DNA of 64,000 bases from Tubiluchus corallicola (GCA_030141605.1 JAQGDQ010000432.1:128553-192552); one strand, 5' to 3'. Shown: positions 18,779-30,659, counted from the stretch's first letter. Notes: a model not told the origin generated them from the letters alone. Numbers and translations: made by a program.

Positions 18779-18814
18779 GTATGCTCCAGAGAACATGCCT
18801 TGTCAAGTACTTAA
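18779..18814 (+). repeat. 36-bp direct repeat flanking composite copy 1 (right)
   Basis: Exact second copy of the 36-bp sequence at 17700-17735. The corresponding place after the second composite copy (33711 on) does not carry it. Confidence 0.85.
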
Positions 18815-18870
18815 ATTTGTTACTTTATGCATGTTCTGATACTAAATATTTAACCAATAGGTGAAAGAAG

Positions 18871-21612
18871 TAGAAGAACGCTGTTCTTAGCAGCTAGTGT
18901 ATTAAAACAGCTGGTAAGAACGCTAAGAACGCTATTCTTAGCAGCTAGTGTATTAAAGCAGCTGGTAGGAGTCACTTTTTAGAAGAGTTAACATATGAGT
19001 TGTTAAGAACGCTATTCTTAGCAGCTAGTGTATTAAAACAGCTGGTAGGAGTCAACTTTTTAGAAGAGTTAACATATGAGTTGTTAAGAACGCTATTCTT
19101 AGCAGCTAGTGTATTAAAACAGCTGGTAGGAGTCAACGTTTTAGAAGAGTTAACATGTGAGTTGTTAAGAACGCTATTCTTAGCAGCCAGTGTATTAAAA
19201 CAGCTGGTAGGAGTCACTTTTTAGAAGAGTTAACGTATGAGTTGTTAAGAACGCTATTCTTAGCAGCCAGTGTATTAAAACAGCTGGTAGGAGTCAACTT
19301 TTTAGAAGAGTTAACATATGAGTTGTTAAGAACGCTGTTCTTAGCAGCTAGCGTATTAAAGCAGCTGGTTGGAGTCACTTTTTAGAAGAGTTAACATATG
19401 AGTTGTTAAGAACGCTATTCTTAGCAGCTAGTGTATTAAAACAGCTGGTAGGAGTCACTTTTTAGAAGAGTTAACATATGAGTTGTTAAGAACGTTATTC
19501 TTAGCAGCTAGTGTATTAAAACAGCTGGTAGGAGTCAACTTTTTAGAAGAGTTAACATATGAGTTGTTAAGAACGCTGTTCTTAGCAGCTAGTGTATTAA
19601 AACAGCTGGTAGGAGTCAACGTTTTAGAAGAGTTAACATATGAGTTGCTAAGAACGCTGTTCTTAGCAGCTAGTGTATTAAAACAGCTGGTAGGAGTCAA
19701 CTTTTTAGAAGAGTTAACATGCGAGTTGCTAAGAACGCTGTTCTTAGCAGCTAGTGTATTAAAACAGCTGGTAGGAGTCAACTTTTTAGAAGAGTTAACA
19801 TATGAGTTGTTAAGAATACTATTCTTAGCAGCTAGTGTATTAAAACAGCTGGTAGGAGTCAACTTTTTAGAAGAGTTAACATATGAGTTGTTAAGAACGC
19901 TATTCTTAGCAGCTAGTGTATTAAAACAGCTGGTAGGAGTCAACTTTTTAGAAGAGTTAACATGTGAGTTGTTAAGAACGCTATTCTTAGCAGCTAGTGT
20001 ATTAAAGCAGCTGGTAGGAGTCACTTTTTAGAAGAGTTAACATATGAGTTGTTAAGAACGCTATTCTTAGCAGCCAGTGTATTAAAACAGCTGGTAGGAG
20101 TCAACTTTTTAGAAGAGTTAACATATGAGTTGTTAAGAACGCTGTTCTTAGCAGCTAGGTATTAAACAGCTGGTGGAGTCACTTTTTAGAAGAGTTAACA
20201 TATGAGTTGTTAAGAACGCTATTCTTAGCAGCTAGTGTATTAAAACAGCTGGTAGGAGTCACTTTTTAGAAGAGTTAACATATGAGTTGTTAAGAACGTT
20301 ATTCTTAGCAGCTAGTGTATTAAAACAGCTGGTAGGAGTCAACTTTTTAGAAGAGTTAACATATGAGTTGTTAAGAACGCTGTTCTTAGCAGCTAGTGTA
20401 TTAAAACAGCTGGTAGGAGTCAACTTTTTAGAAGAGTTAACATGTGAGTTGTTAAGAACGCTGTTCTTAACAGCTAGTGTATTAAAACAGCTGGTAGGAG
20501 TCAACTTTTTAGAAGAGTTAACATGTGAGTTGTTAAGAACGCTGTTCTTAACAGCTAGTGTATTAAAACAGCTGGTAGGAGTCAACTTTAGAAGAGTTAA
20601 CATATGAGTTGTTAAGAACGCTGTTCTTACACAAAAACCACTTTAGAAGAGTTAATTAGTTGTTAAGAACGCTTCTTAACAGCTAGTGTATTAAAACAGC
20701 TGGTAGGAGTCAACTTTTTAGAAGAGTTAACATGTGAGTTGTTAAGAACGCTGTTCTTAACAGCTAGTGTATTAAAACAGCTGGTAGGAGTCAACTTTTT
20801 AGAAGAGTTAACATATGAGTTGTTAAGAACGCTATTCTTAGCAGCTAGTGTATTAAAACAGCTGGTAGGAGTCACTTTTTAGAAGAGTTAACATGTGAGT
20901 TGTTAAGAACGCTATTCTTAGCAGCTAGTGTATTAAAACAGCTGGTAGGAGTCAACTTTTTAGAAGAGTTAACATATGAGTTGTTAAGAACGCTATTCTT
21001 AGCAGCTAGTGTATTAAAACAGCTGGTAGGAGTCAACTTTTTAGAAGAGTTAACATGTGAGTTGTTAAGAACGCTATTCTTAGCAGCCAGTGTATTAAAA
21101 CAGCTGGTAGGAGTCAACTTTTTAGAAGAGTTAACATGTGTGTTGTTAAGAACGCTATTCTTAGCAGCCAGTGTATTAAAACAGCTGGCAGGAGTCAACT
21201 TTTTAGTTAACATATGAGTTGTTAAGAACGCTATTCTTAGCAGCTAGTGTATTAAAACAGCTGGTAGGAGTCAACTTTTTAGAAGAGTTAACATGTGAGT
21301 TGTTAAGAACGCTATTCTTAGCAGCCAGTGTATTAAAACAGCTGGTAGGAGTCAACTTTTTAGAAGAGTTAACATATGAGTTGTTAAGAACGCTATTCTT
21401 AGCAGCCAGTGTATTAAAACAGCTGGTAGGAGTCAACTTTTTAGAAGAGTTAACATATGAGTTGTTAAGAACGCTATTCTTAGCAGCCAGTGTATTAAAA
21501 CAGCTGGTAGGAGTCACTTTTTAGAAGAGTTAACATATGCGTTGTTAAGAATGCTGTTCTTAGCAGCTAGTTTATTAAAAACAACTGGTAGGAGTAAATT
21601 GTTCAGAAGAGT
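18871..21612 (+). repeat. 81-bp satellite array, about 33 units
   Basis: Head-to-tail units of 81 bp run for 2.7 kb. Some units are 80 bp, lacking one A in GTCAACTTTTT, and a few are deleted or scrambled (around 20150 and 20630-20670). Each unit holds the near-palindrome TAAGAACGCTGTTCTTA, GTTAAC, mostly CATATG and CAGCTG. Because 81 is a multiple of three, long frames stay open on both strands (for example 19455-20024 minus and 19483-20031 plus). The 80-bp units break them, so they are not taken as genes. The first two units (18871-18950) and the last (21530-21612) are diverged, as expected at array edges. Confidence 0.95.
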
Positions 21613-22075
21613 TCACTGTTGTAAACAAATATTATGAATACTTTTCTGCACAATGACTCTACGATCGTCTGCAATCGAACACCTCACCATAATTTGGTGG
21701 ACAAGACTGACCTCAAGGGACACATAAGGCTAATGCCCTCAATTTCCACAAAGTGTTTTAATATCATCGACTGTACCGCTGTTCATTGTAATCAGGGCGG
21801 ACTAGTTATTATGTCAGACTTGTGTGATATTATAACTGTATGAAATGCTATTTTAGTTTTGATTGACATAGAAAATGCCCCTCGGCGTTGCCTCGTGCAT
21901 ACAAATGTTTTTTCTTGCCCAGATACTAGCTGAAAAGGTACTATCAATGGTTTGAAGTTTATCTTCTTTTTTGTATACTCAGCAAATTTCCCCGAATAAG
22001 TAAATTAGCAATTAAGCAAAAAAGTTCATTCTCATTATTGAGTGACATGTTATTATGGACTGTGACTTTATCGTT
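21613..22075. other. Non-coding spacer after the satellite
   Basis: A frame of 69 codons (21634-21843) is open but has no recognisable motif. Nothing else stands out. Confidence 0.4.
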
Positions 22076-22445
22076 TCATTAGACATAGACATAGAACATT
22101 TATTTTCTCCAGTTAGTTTAACATCAAAAGTTTTTTAAATATTAAGTAATTATAATTATGGAGCAGGGCAGGGAAGGACCATAGGGTCATCTAGTCTCCT
22201 GCCCTTTCTTATAAATAGGTTAGTATATTAAAAATTAACGGTGATGCTGCAGATAACAAAAACAAACAAAAAAATACAAATAAAAACAGTATTAATGATA
22301 CAAATTATCCAAAAGCAACTGAAAACAAAAAATAATAAAGTTAGATACCTAAATCTAAACAAAACAATACAATTATTCAGTAATTAGGATTATTATATGT
22401 AGTAGTTTCAAATGGGGTCTTATTAACAGGGGAATTCATCAAGCT
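22076..22445 (-). mobile_element. CR1-like LINE 3' end, minus orientation
   Basis: Read on the minus strand this matches the copies ending near 25615 and 36445, including GGGCAGGAGACTAGATGACC, the downstream CCTGCCC arm and AATAAATGTTCTATGTCTATG at the end. A short octamer-like 3' tail related to TTCTATG is typical of CR1-clade LINEs. Only 3' UTR sequence is present; the 5' end is truncated. Confidence 0.75.
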
Positions 22446-22569
22446 CTTACCTGTATTACGTAATTCACAGACTTAATGTTTCGCATGGAGGTAGTATGTA
22501 TTTATAAGGTAAACTGAATTGTTTAGATCGGATATGTAGATGAAAGATTATATAGCCGCATATTATTTT

Positions 22570-22850
22570 TAAAACACAAGAGAACCCTTTGCTTAATTAA
22601 AGGTAAAAAATTCGTCTTGATATTTTGTATCACGTACGTACTGCCTTATTGCGCATAGAGCTTGTATTAGCAGTAACGCTGCATGAAATTGAAAATTTAA
22701 ACTCCCGTTATAGGCGGACCCAGTTTAACGGTAAGTGATTTGAAACAACTTTAAATGACATTGTGTAAAGTTTGAAAAAATAATCCGAACATTCGTAGCA
22801 CATTTTTCACCAACTAAGCAAAAGTTTGAATTGCTTTATCTTGTCAGTAA
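22570..22850 (+). repeat. Unidentified dispersed repeat, copy A
   Basis: Diverged words are shared in order with 25935-26110: an ATTCGTCTTGATATTTTGTATC-like stretch, CTGCCTTATTGCGCATAGAG, the GTAACG region and AAAGTTTGAAAAAATAAT followed by CATTCGTAGC. The family was not recognised. Both copies lie close to CR1-like fragments, so it may be internal sequence of another retroelement. Confidence 0.55.
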
Positions 22851-23624
22851 CATTAAAAATACGTTTTTGGTGAGTTAGTGCTGCACATTTAGAAGGTGAG
22901 TCGGTGACTTGCTGCGAACATTTAAAATTTTTCTTTTCTTATCTTCCAAGCTGGTATGGGTAATGCAAAGCAATATAATTTTTTGTGTGGAAAGTTTTTG
23001 GGGCATATTTTAAAAAAATTTCCCCCATTTTCTTCCCCTTTAACTATTTTTATTTGTTTGGTATTCGAAGTTTTAAGTAACGACATTTATTAACATTACC
23101 GCTTTTTAAGATATTAAATAAACGTATTTAAATTGTGTGTTAACCGGTAAAGACCTAAACTTCGTAATAAAAAGTTTCAACAACGACAAATTAGGCAACC
23201 TTGGATAATTGTCTTTACGTTCTGACGACCCAAGTTCAACGCTCAACAAGGCAATTTTTTCCAATTACTCTTATCTTTGAAAACTTGCACTCGTGCGTGA
23301 GTCGCCCGGCCGACTGTTTCTTTTGTTTGTTTATTTTGTGCAAAAAAACCTGCCTCTCTTACTGCTTGCCCTTGTCCGCCAAATAGAAGTGTTTGTGTAT
23401 TTTTACTGCTTGGTGTTTGTATTGCTTTCGTTGATCTGTTAGAGTCTTTAGCTAAGTAATGATTGCCAGTAACTATTGTTGATTGCAGTAGTTAAAATGT
23501 TGCACCTGTATTTGAGAATACACCTGTACCTGTGCAGAGAATTATTGCACCTGTACCTACGTGTGTATTTAGAAGTTGGGGTAATCAAAGATTAAAATTA
23601 TTGGAAACAAAATAGAAAATTGTA

Positions 23625-24160
23625 AATTTGTTAACTATGATATTCATTCACTCGTACTTGGTTATTCATTTTATTCACTTGACACATCTCATTTGTTCGT
23701 TTGTTTGTTTCGTTGTTACTTGTTTATCCGTTCACTTAATTTGTTATTCATTCATTCATTCGTTCACTCATCTTACACATCTCGTTCGTTCGTTAGTGCA
23801 TTTTGTTCATTCATTCATTCGTTAATTCATTCATTTCACATATCTCATTCATTCTTTCGTTTGTTTTATTTGAAAATTTATTGCTTGCTTAGTTATTTGT
23901 CAATTTTGTCATTAATCATTCAATCACTCATTCATTCACTCATTTAATCATTCAATCACTCATTCATTCACTCATTTAATCATTCAATCACTCATTCATT
24001 CACTTATTTAATCATTCACTCACTCATTCATTCACTCATTTAATCATTCAATCACTCATTCATTCACTCATTTAATCATTGAATCACTCATTCATTCACT
24101 CATTTAATCATTCAATCACTCGTTCATTCACTCATTTAATCATTCATTCATTCAAACAGT
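23625..24160 (+). repeat. CATT-based repeat with a 32-bp higher-order unit
   Basis: From about 23910 to 24153 a 32-bp unit made of eight tetramers (CATT CATT CACT CATT TAAT CATT CAAT CACT) is repeated about seven and a half times. Upstream, to 23625, there is a looser CATT/GTTT-rich run. Open frames rich in His, Ser and Ile here come from the repeat. Confidence 0.92.
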
Positions 24161-25057
24161 TTTCCTTCACCATTTCACTATTATTTTTTACCCTTTCTAA
24201 TCACTTAGTTGTTCATTTGGTCTGTCATTGCCTCTCGCCCTTGCATTTGTTCAGCTGTCCCTTATTCGCTCACTTAGTCATTCATGCACTTGTTCGTTTT
24301 GTTTATTTTCTTGTTGTATGTTTGAGTTCAAATAATTTACAGGATTATAATATTTTCCAAACAGTAGATTATTAAAAGTTGATTCAATTTTTGCAGTCAT
24401 AAAATACAATCATCGTTAATTGAAACGTCTTGCTATTGCCCGTAAATGATGTCATTAAAAGACGTTGTCGTTCAACGTGTCTTTCTCCCGGTCGACGTTT
24501 TTGTCGAATGTTTGTGAGCATTTAGAATTCGAGTGGCGTTGTTCAGGTAAACGATTGTTCAGGTATTCTGCTTGAAACAGGTCGCTCTGACGCAGGTGTG
24601 ACCTGGAGAGGAATGCGCTGCCGATCGCTTCCTGCTTTGACGTCACGTGCGGGGCGGTTTCATCGGGGGGGGGGGAGGTAGGGGGTACAGAGAGCCTTTA
24701 CGGATAATCGGAGGGTTTCATCTGTCACCGAGATAAACCCATACAGCTATTCAAGATTGTGTCAGTTTAACATCTAGGACTGTTACACGATTCTTAGTGT
24801 TTGTTCTCAAAATCCACGAATCCTGCGCCTTTGGATCCGTCCCTGCCGTGACCCTTGTACAAAGCAGATATAATCAGCAAAGTTTATCCCTGAAGCGAAA
24901 CAGAACGCTATCAACTTTAGCACGCCTTCTTTACCTTTGTGAATTATATACCTTGGTTTACATGTCAATTTTTAAATTTACATATTGCACATGAATTGTT
25001 AAAATAAATTTATTGTAGCAATGATAGGTGAGTTTCTAAGGCTCTAAACGAAAAACG
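24161..25057. other. Non-coding region with a GC-rich regulatory-looking patch
   Basis: At 24638-24649 TGACGTCACGTG combines a full CRE with an overlapping CACGTG E-box, followed directly by the GC box GGGGCGG at 24651-24657. A G run lies at 24665-24675. This could be a promoter, but no exon could be attached to it. The rest shows nothing recognisable. Confidence 0.4.
24638..24657 (+). promoter_or_regulatory. CRE / E-box / GC-box cluster
   Basis: TGACGTCACGTG followed by CGGGGCGG. These are consensus sites for CREB/ATF, bHLH-Zip and Sp-type factors. Chance occurrence cannot be excluded, but the combination sits in a locally CpG-rich patch within AT-rich DNA. Confidence 0.35.
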
Positions 25058-25067
25058 GTTTTGATTA

Positions 25068-25615
25068 CCTGTAGTACATAACTTGTAAGACTAATAAGCA
25101 AGCTAGCAAGTTTTTTCTTTTCTTTTTTTCTCCTCCTCTCCTAAGTAATTGTTGCTCTTTCTCATACTAACTTTTTCTCATAAATTTTTCTACATTACAC
25201 TTATTTTTTCTTTCCATACTCTCAGTTTTTAACTTTACTCACTAACCTTGGTTAAATTCCCCTGTTAATAAGACCGCATTTGAAACTACTACATATAATA
25301 ATCCTAATTACTGAATAATTGTATTGTTTTGTTTAGATTTTGGTATCTAACTTTATTATTTTTTTTGTTTTCAGTTCTTTTTGGATAATTTGTATCATTT
25401 ATACTGTTTTTCTGATTATTTTTTTCTTATTTGTTTTTGTTATCTGCAGCATAGCCGTTAATTTTTAATGTACTAATCTATTTATAAGAAAGGGCAGGAG
25501 ACTAGATGACCCTATGGTCCTTCCCTGCCCTGCTCCATGATTATAATTACTTAATTTTTAAAATACTTTTGATGTTAAACTAATTGGAGAAAATAAATGT
25601 TCTATGTCTATTACT
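25068..25615 (+). mobile_element. CR1-like LINE 3' end, plus orientation
   Basis: From CATAACTTGTAAGACTAATA to AATAAATGTTCTATGTCTAT this matches 35904-36445 nearly throughout. The 3' hairpin (GGGCAGGAGACTAGATGACC and the CCTGCCC arm) lies at about 25493-25535. The copy starts just after the reverse-transcriptase coding end, so it is strongly 5'-truncated. Confidence 0.85.
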
Positions 25616-25934
25616 GAGGAACTGCGTAAATTTGTTTCAGTCTTTCCAGTCCGATTTCATGAATTAAGAAACTTTTCTTGTAGTTGTGCAATCTCGATTC
25701 TGTTTCTGCAATAATAGTGATTTATAATCAAATTATTGTTTGTACACTCTGCTGTGGCTCAGGTCACCTACAGAGGTGCCACCTATAATCATTTTTCTTC
25801 TGTTTTTTCCCTTAAAGAATACTCGATTTCTACTAAAGCTAATCGTAGTACTTTATAATTAGTAGTGAGTTTACTTTTGTACAGCAGACTTGCGAAACTG
25901 ATTTCGTGAACAGGCTAACATCACTATTTTAAGC

Positions 25935-26110
25935 ACAAGAAAACACTCTTCATAAATAAAACTTGAGAAATTTGTCTTGAAATTTTATATCAGTTTCATG
26001 CTGTCTTATTGTATTTAGAGCTTGCGTTAGCCGTAACGTATCGTTGTGCAAAGTTTGAAAAAATAATGAGAGCATTCGTAGCCCACTCTTCGCTAAAAAA
26101 ATTATTTCAC
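25935..26110 (+). repeat. Unidentified dispersed repeat, copy B
   Basis: Shares ordered words with 22570-22850. It leads directly into LINE coding sequence at about 26120, which suggests that this repeat is part of that LINE. Confidence 0.5.
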
Positions 26111-26119
26111 ATAGTTTTA

Positions 26120-26440
26120 GCATAGCGGCACCAAAATATAGGTAATGATTTACCAGTCCGTGCACGGAAAATCAATAATGTTCAAAAGTTCAAATCATAC
26201 CTCAAAACTTATTTTTATAAACAAGCCTTTTTAATTCATCAGAAATCTAATATGGATTTATGGATGTAATTACGGCTGATTTTTATATACATGCAGTACG
26301 ATTTTAATTAAATTTATAACAGCCTATTGTGTATGTACTATTTATGTGTTAATATTTTAAGTACGTAAAATGCATTTGCCCATTTTTAGTGTTAATGCAT
26401 TTTAAATATTCAATAAATTATTATCCTTATTATGATTAGT
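26120..26440 (+). pseudogene. LINE reverse-transcriptase C-terminal remnant and 3' UTR
   Basis: The frame 26145-26269 reads PVRARKINNVQKFKSYLKTY and on to a stop, the usual C-terminal end of jockey/CR1/L2-type reverse transcriptases. Just upstream a frame-shifted stretch still shows the AAPK and N-D-L-P residues of the conserved PKLWNSLP motif. The gene is broken. The 3' part to about 26440 ends in a TTATTATCC-like tail. Confidence 0.7.
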
Positions 26441-29400
26441 AAGAGTTTTCTTTCCAGTCACATAAATCTTTAGAACAGGTAAGTGTAATGTTAAACAATA
26501 GAACTTTTTATGGAAGATTCTTTGGGAGTAAATTTCTGCCGTTTCCCTTAATACTGGATGACCTAGTTTCGACTGTAAGTTAAGTTCAGCATGTTCTAGT
26601 CACGTGTGGATGGGCGAGTAGATTATCAGTGCATGTATGTATGATAAGTTGAAACTTAAATTCGTGTAAGAAAATTGAAATATGTATTTTTTTTTTGTTG
26701 CTTTCTTATTTTTGCCTAATCATTATATTTGCTCATAATCACGCAAATGAAAGATGATTCGTGATTATTTTGTTTAAACGTGTCTTTGCTAGGGAGGGTA
26801 GTCTGATGTAGGATTTTGTGTTGAATGTTAACGTCCAGCTACAACGTTAAGGTGCTTTCGCACGGTGACAGAATATGCCGCGGATCTGGCGACAGTAGAC
26901 CCGGTGCGTACATTTCAAGCGACAAAGATATCACCGGATTTACCGCACGCGCACCGCACAAATCACACTCATGTGCAAATCGTCTTTAGACGACAGTAGA
27001 GAAAGTGTGCTCGCGTTAGAGCAACACAGTTGTCTATTGTTACGGGATCTACAGCTGAATCAATTGGCGATGAATGTTATATTTTGTAACATAATACCAC
27101 GCGATATTCTCGACTTTCTACACGACCCCTCCTCCCCCTCTTCCATAATAAGTTATTGTTCGCGAGCTGCCCTATTTTTGTCTTGCTCTAAACCGTTCGT
27201 CCTACAAGCACACTGCCTTGAGCTGTAGTAGAATAATGTGTGTCGCCCGACTTCCAAGGAATTAGTAATTACACATACTAAATTTGCCAACGTAAATTTT
27301 ATGTCTAACCTCTGTTAACAGTTCAGTGGGGATGTACAACTTAGAGCAGATTTGCTAAATACTGTCCAACGAGCGTACAATGGCCCATAGCTGATTCGAG
27401 AGCCTTTCTATTGTGATTGTAACTCGTTTACCTCTTTGACTACTATAAATTTCCATTGTCAGATCTCGTATCTGTCAAGATTAAATTAACGAAGGGCCTC
27501 TACGCATTCGCGAGGCATATTCGTAAATGCTGTCTGCACCCCGCGCATGGATACGCCATTGAACTCGCGTTTACTGGTGACACGTTTCAAAGAAATGGAG
27601 TATATATATGCATGCGAAGACCATTGGAAAAACTTGAAAAAGAACGCCAATTCTGGATAGTCAATTATTTCTAGTGTTCTAATACTGTCAGCACCGGCGT
27701 AATGTATGTATGCCTGTGGCAGTTTTTCGACAAAAAGCAGCTCGCCGGTCGAGCGATAGAGGGAACGAGGACACGACGAATTCTACCTTTTAATTGGGAC
27801 AATATTGCGCGGCTTTTGTGCGAGGAAGAACTATTGAACTTTTGACAATCGAGAGATCGACGCCGTTATGATCGCTGAGTAATTTATACGAATTTAAATC
27901 ATTTAGAACTTGATCTGTCTTGATACACTCGGCATGGGTCCTTGGCCTTGCATTGCGACAGCTTTCTTGACTAATGAGGTCAACACGTATGTTGACACTT
28001 GGCATAAATTTGAAACTTTAAATCGTACGTTGCAGAAAAAAGTTTAATTACCTGTGATAGGATAAACACTTGGTTTAGGCGGTTTCACAAATGACACTTA
28101 TTCACTGTAATTATAGCAAAAGGTTTAAGTCTCCCTGTGCCCTGTTTTCTAATCTAAAGGTCCGTGTTTGCCAACTTTTCTTCGTTCAAGGTTATCTTGT
28201 GTGCCAAAAATAAGAAGGCCTTTAACTGTGGATTGTCGGCTGGTAATTTTTTACTATTATGCGCATTCCTTCGAGTTTGACCAACATAACTGATTGCACA
28301 ATCATTACAAAAACCTGCAGGAAGTTCATACGTCGGTCTTTTGTAATGGAAACTAGCAGGAAATCCTGAGAAAATATTCGAGATTGAAGTTTGCTTATGT
28401 AATATTATTTTAACGGCGAATTTTTAAGAAGTTTCAAAATGGATTACGTCAATATGTGGTGTGATACACCTGTGACTGTTTGTCCTTCAGCTCACAGCCC
28501 CAACGCCTCTCTTCATATAACTTGTCTTGCTGAATCTTTATTGGCAATCTTCCAGATAAGCCCTGGTTTTTGTAAGAGAAAATATAGCTAGAACTTTCTT
28601 GGTACTAGAAAAGGGGAATTCCAGACTTGAGTGTGATTGCTCGTTTCATCAATTTAAATTATCAAGCTATTATTGTATATTTGTAACATATCTAAATAGA
28701 AATTTAAGTGGTATTCGTTTCTGTACAGCAAGGAATGCATGCTTCAGTTCGTAATATAAACAATAAACTTGCAAATTATATTAATTATGTAAAATGCTAA
28801 TTTTCAAATTGTTATCAGTCCGTTGGGGTATTGCAGATTGCAAGGTTCGAGTGAAGGTAAGGTTTAGTAAAAAAATCCATTACAAAAATAACCTAAAAGT
28901 TCAACTATTACCACCATGGCTATTTTTAGCAAATTTATGAAGTTTAATGAGCACTGTAACAGGGACTCCTGGCTGTTTTGTAAGTCAACTAATTTCTTCT
29001 TTCGCTTATTAGTTTTTAATAGAGTTATGGATCTATTGTTAAAGATGTGTTCCTCAAGGACTAGTCAGTATGGAATAATACTAGGATCCTTGAGCTTGAT
29101 ATGTGTGGCTCACGGGCAACACGCCTAGCTCTCTACCCACACCTGTACTTCGTCAAGGTTGGCAGTAAAATGTTAAGGTTCCTGTGTTTGAGGGACAACG
29201 CAACGTCTACTGCTCTACTTTTGACGACTGACCTTCATTGGATGATGTTTTTAAACAATAGCTTCCATGTGCTGCGTGTAATTTAGCCGTCCCAGAAGTT
29301 TTGTTTGTCGGCTAAGACGTTCACTTGCTTCTTAGTTGGCTAAAAACGTTCTCTTGTTGACCGGGAATTGATAATTAGTTTTGGAAATTTTCTAGTTTCT

Positions 29401-29689
29401 TATCTGATCCTTATCCTCTTGCCTAAAGCTTGTATTTTTCTACGTCTAAGACCTGTTGTATTGACTCATTATAGTGATAAACCGGTGGAAGATACCTGCA
29501 ATATTAGAGGACGTATTTTAGCCTCGTAAATTATTTAAATATTTAGCGAGAGCTTTCATCTTATCAGCGAAACACGAAAGGGGAAAACAGTACAGTATTG
29601 CACGATGTTGAATTTCTGTTCCCCGTTTTCCCAGTCCATTCCTACTAATAATTCGGTGGGATTTCCTGTAGGATTCTCCTCTGATTTGT
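26441..29689. other. Non-coding region without a supported gene
   Basis: A CpG-rich patch at about 26850-27010 (with GCCGCGGATC and GCACGCGCACC) resembles a promoter or an unmethylated or young repeat. Open frames at 26971-27228, 27456-27674 and 28916-29128 are short and show no motif. Nothing else was recognised. Confidence 0.45.
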
Positions 29690-30103
29690 TTGGTGAAAGT
29701 CACACGAAATCATGAAAAGAACGCATATATTCAGTACATATTAGGGACCAGTTCGACGAGAAAAGTAATAAAAGCCGAGTCAGTTTTTTGTCATTTGATT
29801 CGCGTTTTATTAGAAAGAATTTCCTTTGATTTTAGAAATAGCATAAATATTTTGTTATTATACAGAGAGACCTGCCTACGAATTGAGACTGGCAGGTGGA
29901 GCAGGACCAGACGAGAAAATAGAATATGTCAGTTTTGTGATTTGAATGTTGTTCAAACCCTTACCCATGCGGTCTTAGAATGTTCCGAAACTAAATATGC
30001 TGACTGTGTTGAACATATCAACTCTTTTATCACGCAACTTACTGTAAACAAAGCCAAATATTTGTATAAACTTGATAAATTTTGTGGAAATAATGATCTT
30101 TAA
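29690..30103 (+). pseudogene. LINE open-reading-frame C-terminus with CCHC motif
   Basis: The 137-codon frame contains LRIETGRWSRTRRENRICQFC and then H and C in the spacing C-x2-C-x9-H-x4-C. This C-terminal CCHC follows the reverse-transcriptase domain in several LINE clades. The catalytic domain is absent, so the copy is 5'-truncated. An AT-rich 3' part with a (TA)n run follows. The exact clade was not settled. Confidence 0.7.
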
Positions 30104-30242
30104 TTAATTTTCATTAAAACATGTAAATATTTCCCGATTGCAATTAATATCACACTAGATATTTATATTTCATTTAATGATGCGTCTCGCTTTTCAATGG
30201 ACATATTGTTTTATAAGTTATGTTATGTTTTTGCTATCTTAC

Positions 30243-30245
<3 letters not shown>

Positions 30246-30276
<31 letters not shown>
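30246..30276 (+). repeat. (AT)n microsatellite
   Basis: About fifteen AT dinucleotides, probably the 3' tail of the LINE remnant just upstream. Confidence 0.95.
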
Positions 30277-30282
<6 letters not shown>

Positions 30283-30659
30283 ACAATTCTTTTATTACTT
30301 ATTGGTAGCAATCTACCAATTCCCTTTGGAATTCCCCATCCATGCTACTGCGATCTCCAAGGAAGGCTTTAGTTTAAATTAGTGAAAACCACTTAGACCA
30401 GGCCCTATCCCGACTATAAGCAATGGCTCCCAACTTCCCACTACAGTCCTTATAGAGCTTTAAAGAAAACAATATCGTTTTTCAGCTTATTATCTTATTT
30501 TGAAAGTTCTATCCTTTATTTATGGAACGGCAGTCACGACCTTTAAAGCTGTCATTATGAGTCTAATAACAGCAGACTACTCAAGCCGAACACAGGAAGT
30601 TCAATAATCTATATCTCTTGCTTATTCCCTTCGCAATCCCCCCTCTTTACCTTGTGTTT

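Noticed and set aside
19455-20031. Overlapping open frames of 182 and 189 codons on opposite strands
   Set aside because: Both are produced by the 81-bp satellite whose period is divisible by three. They are broken wherever an 80-bp unit occurs, and the peptides are pure repeats without homology.
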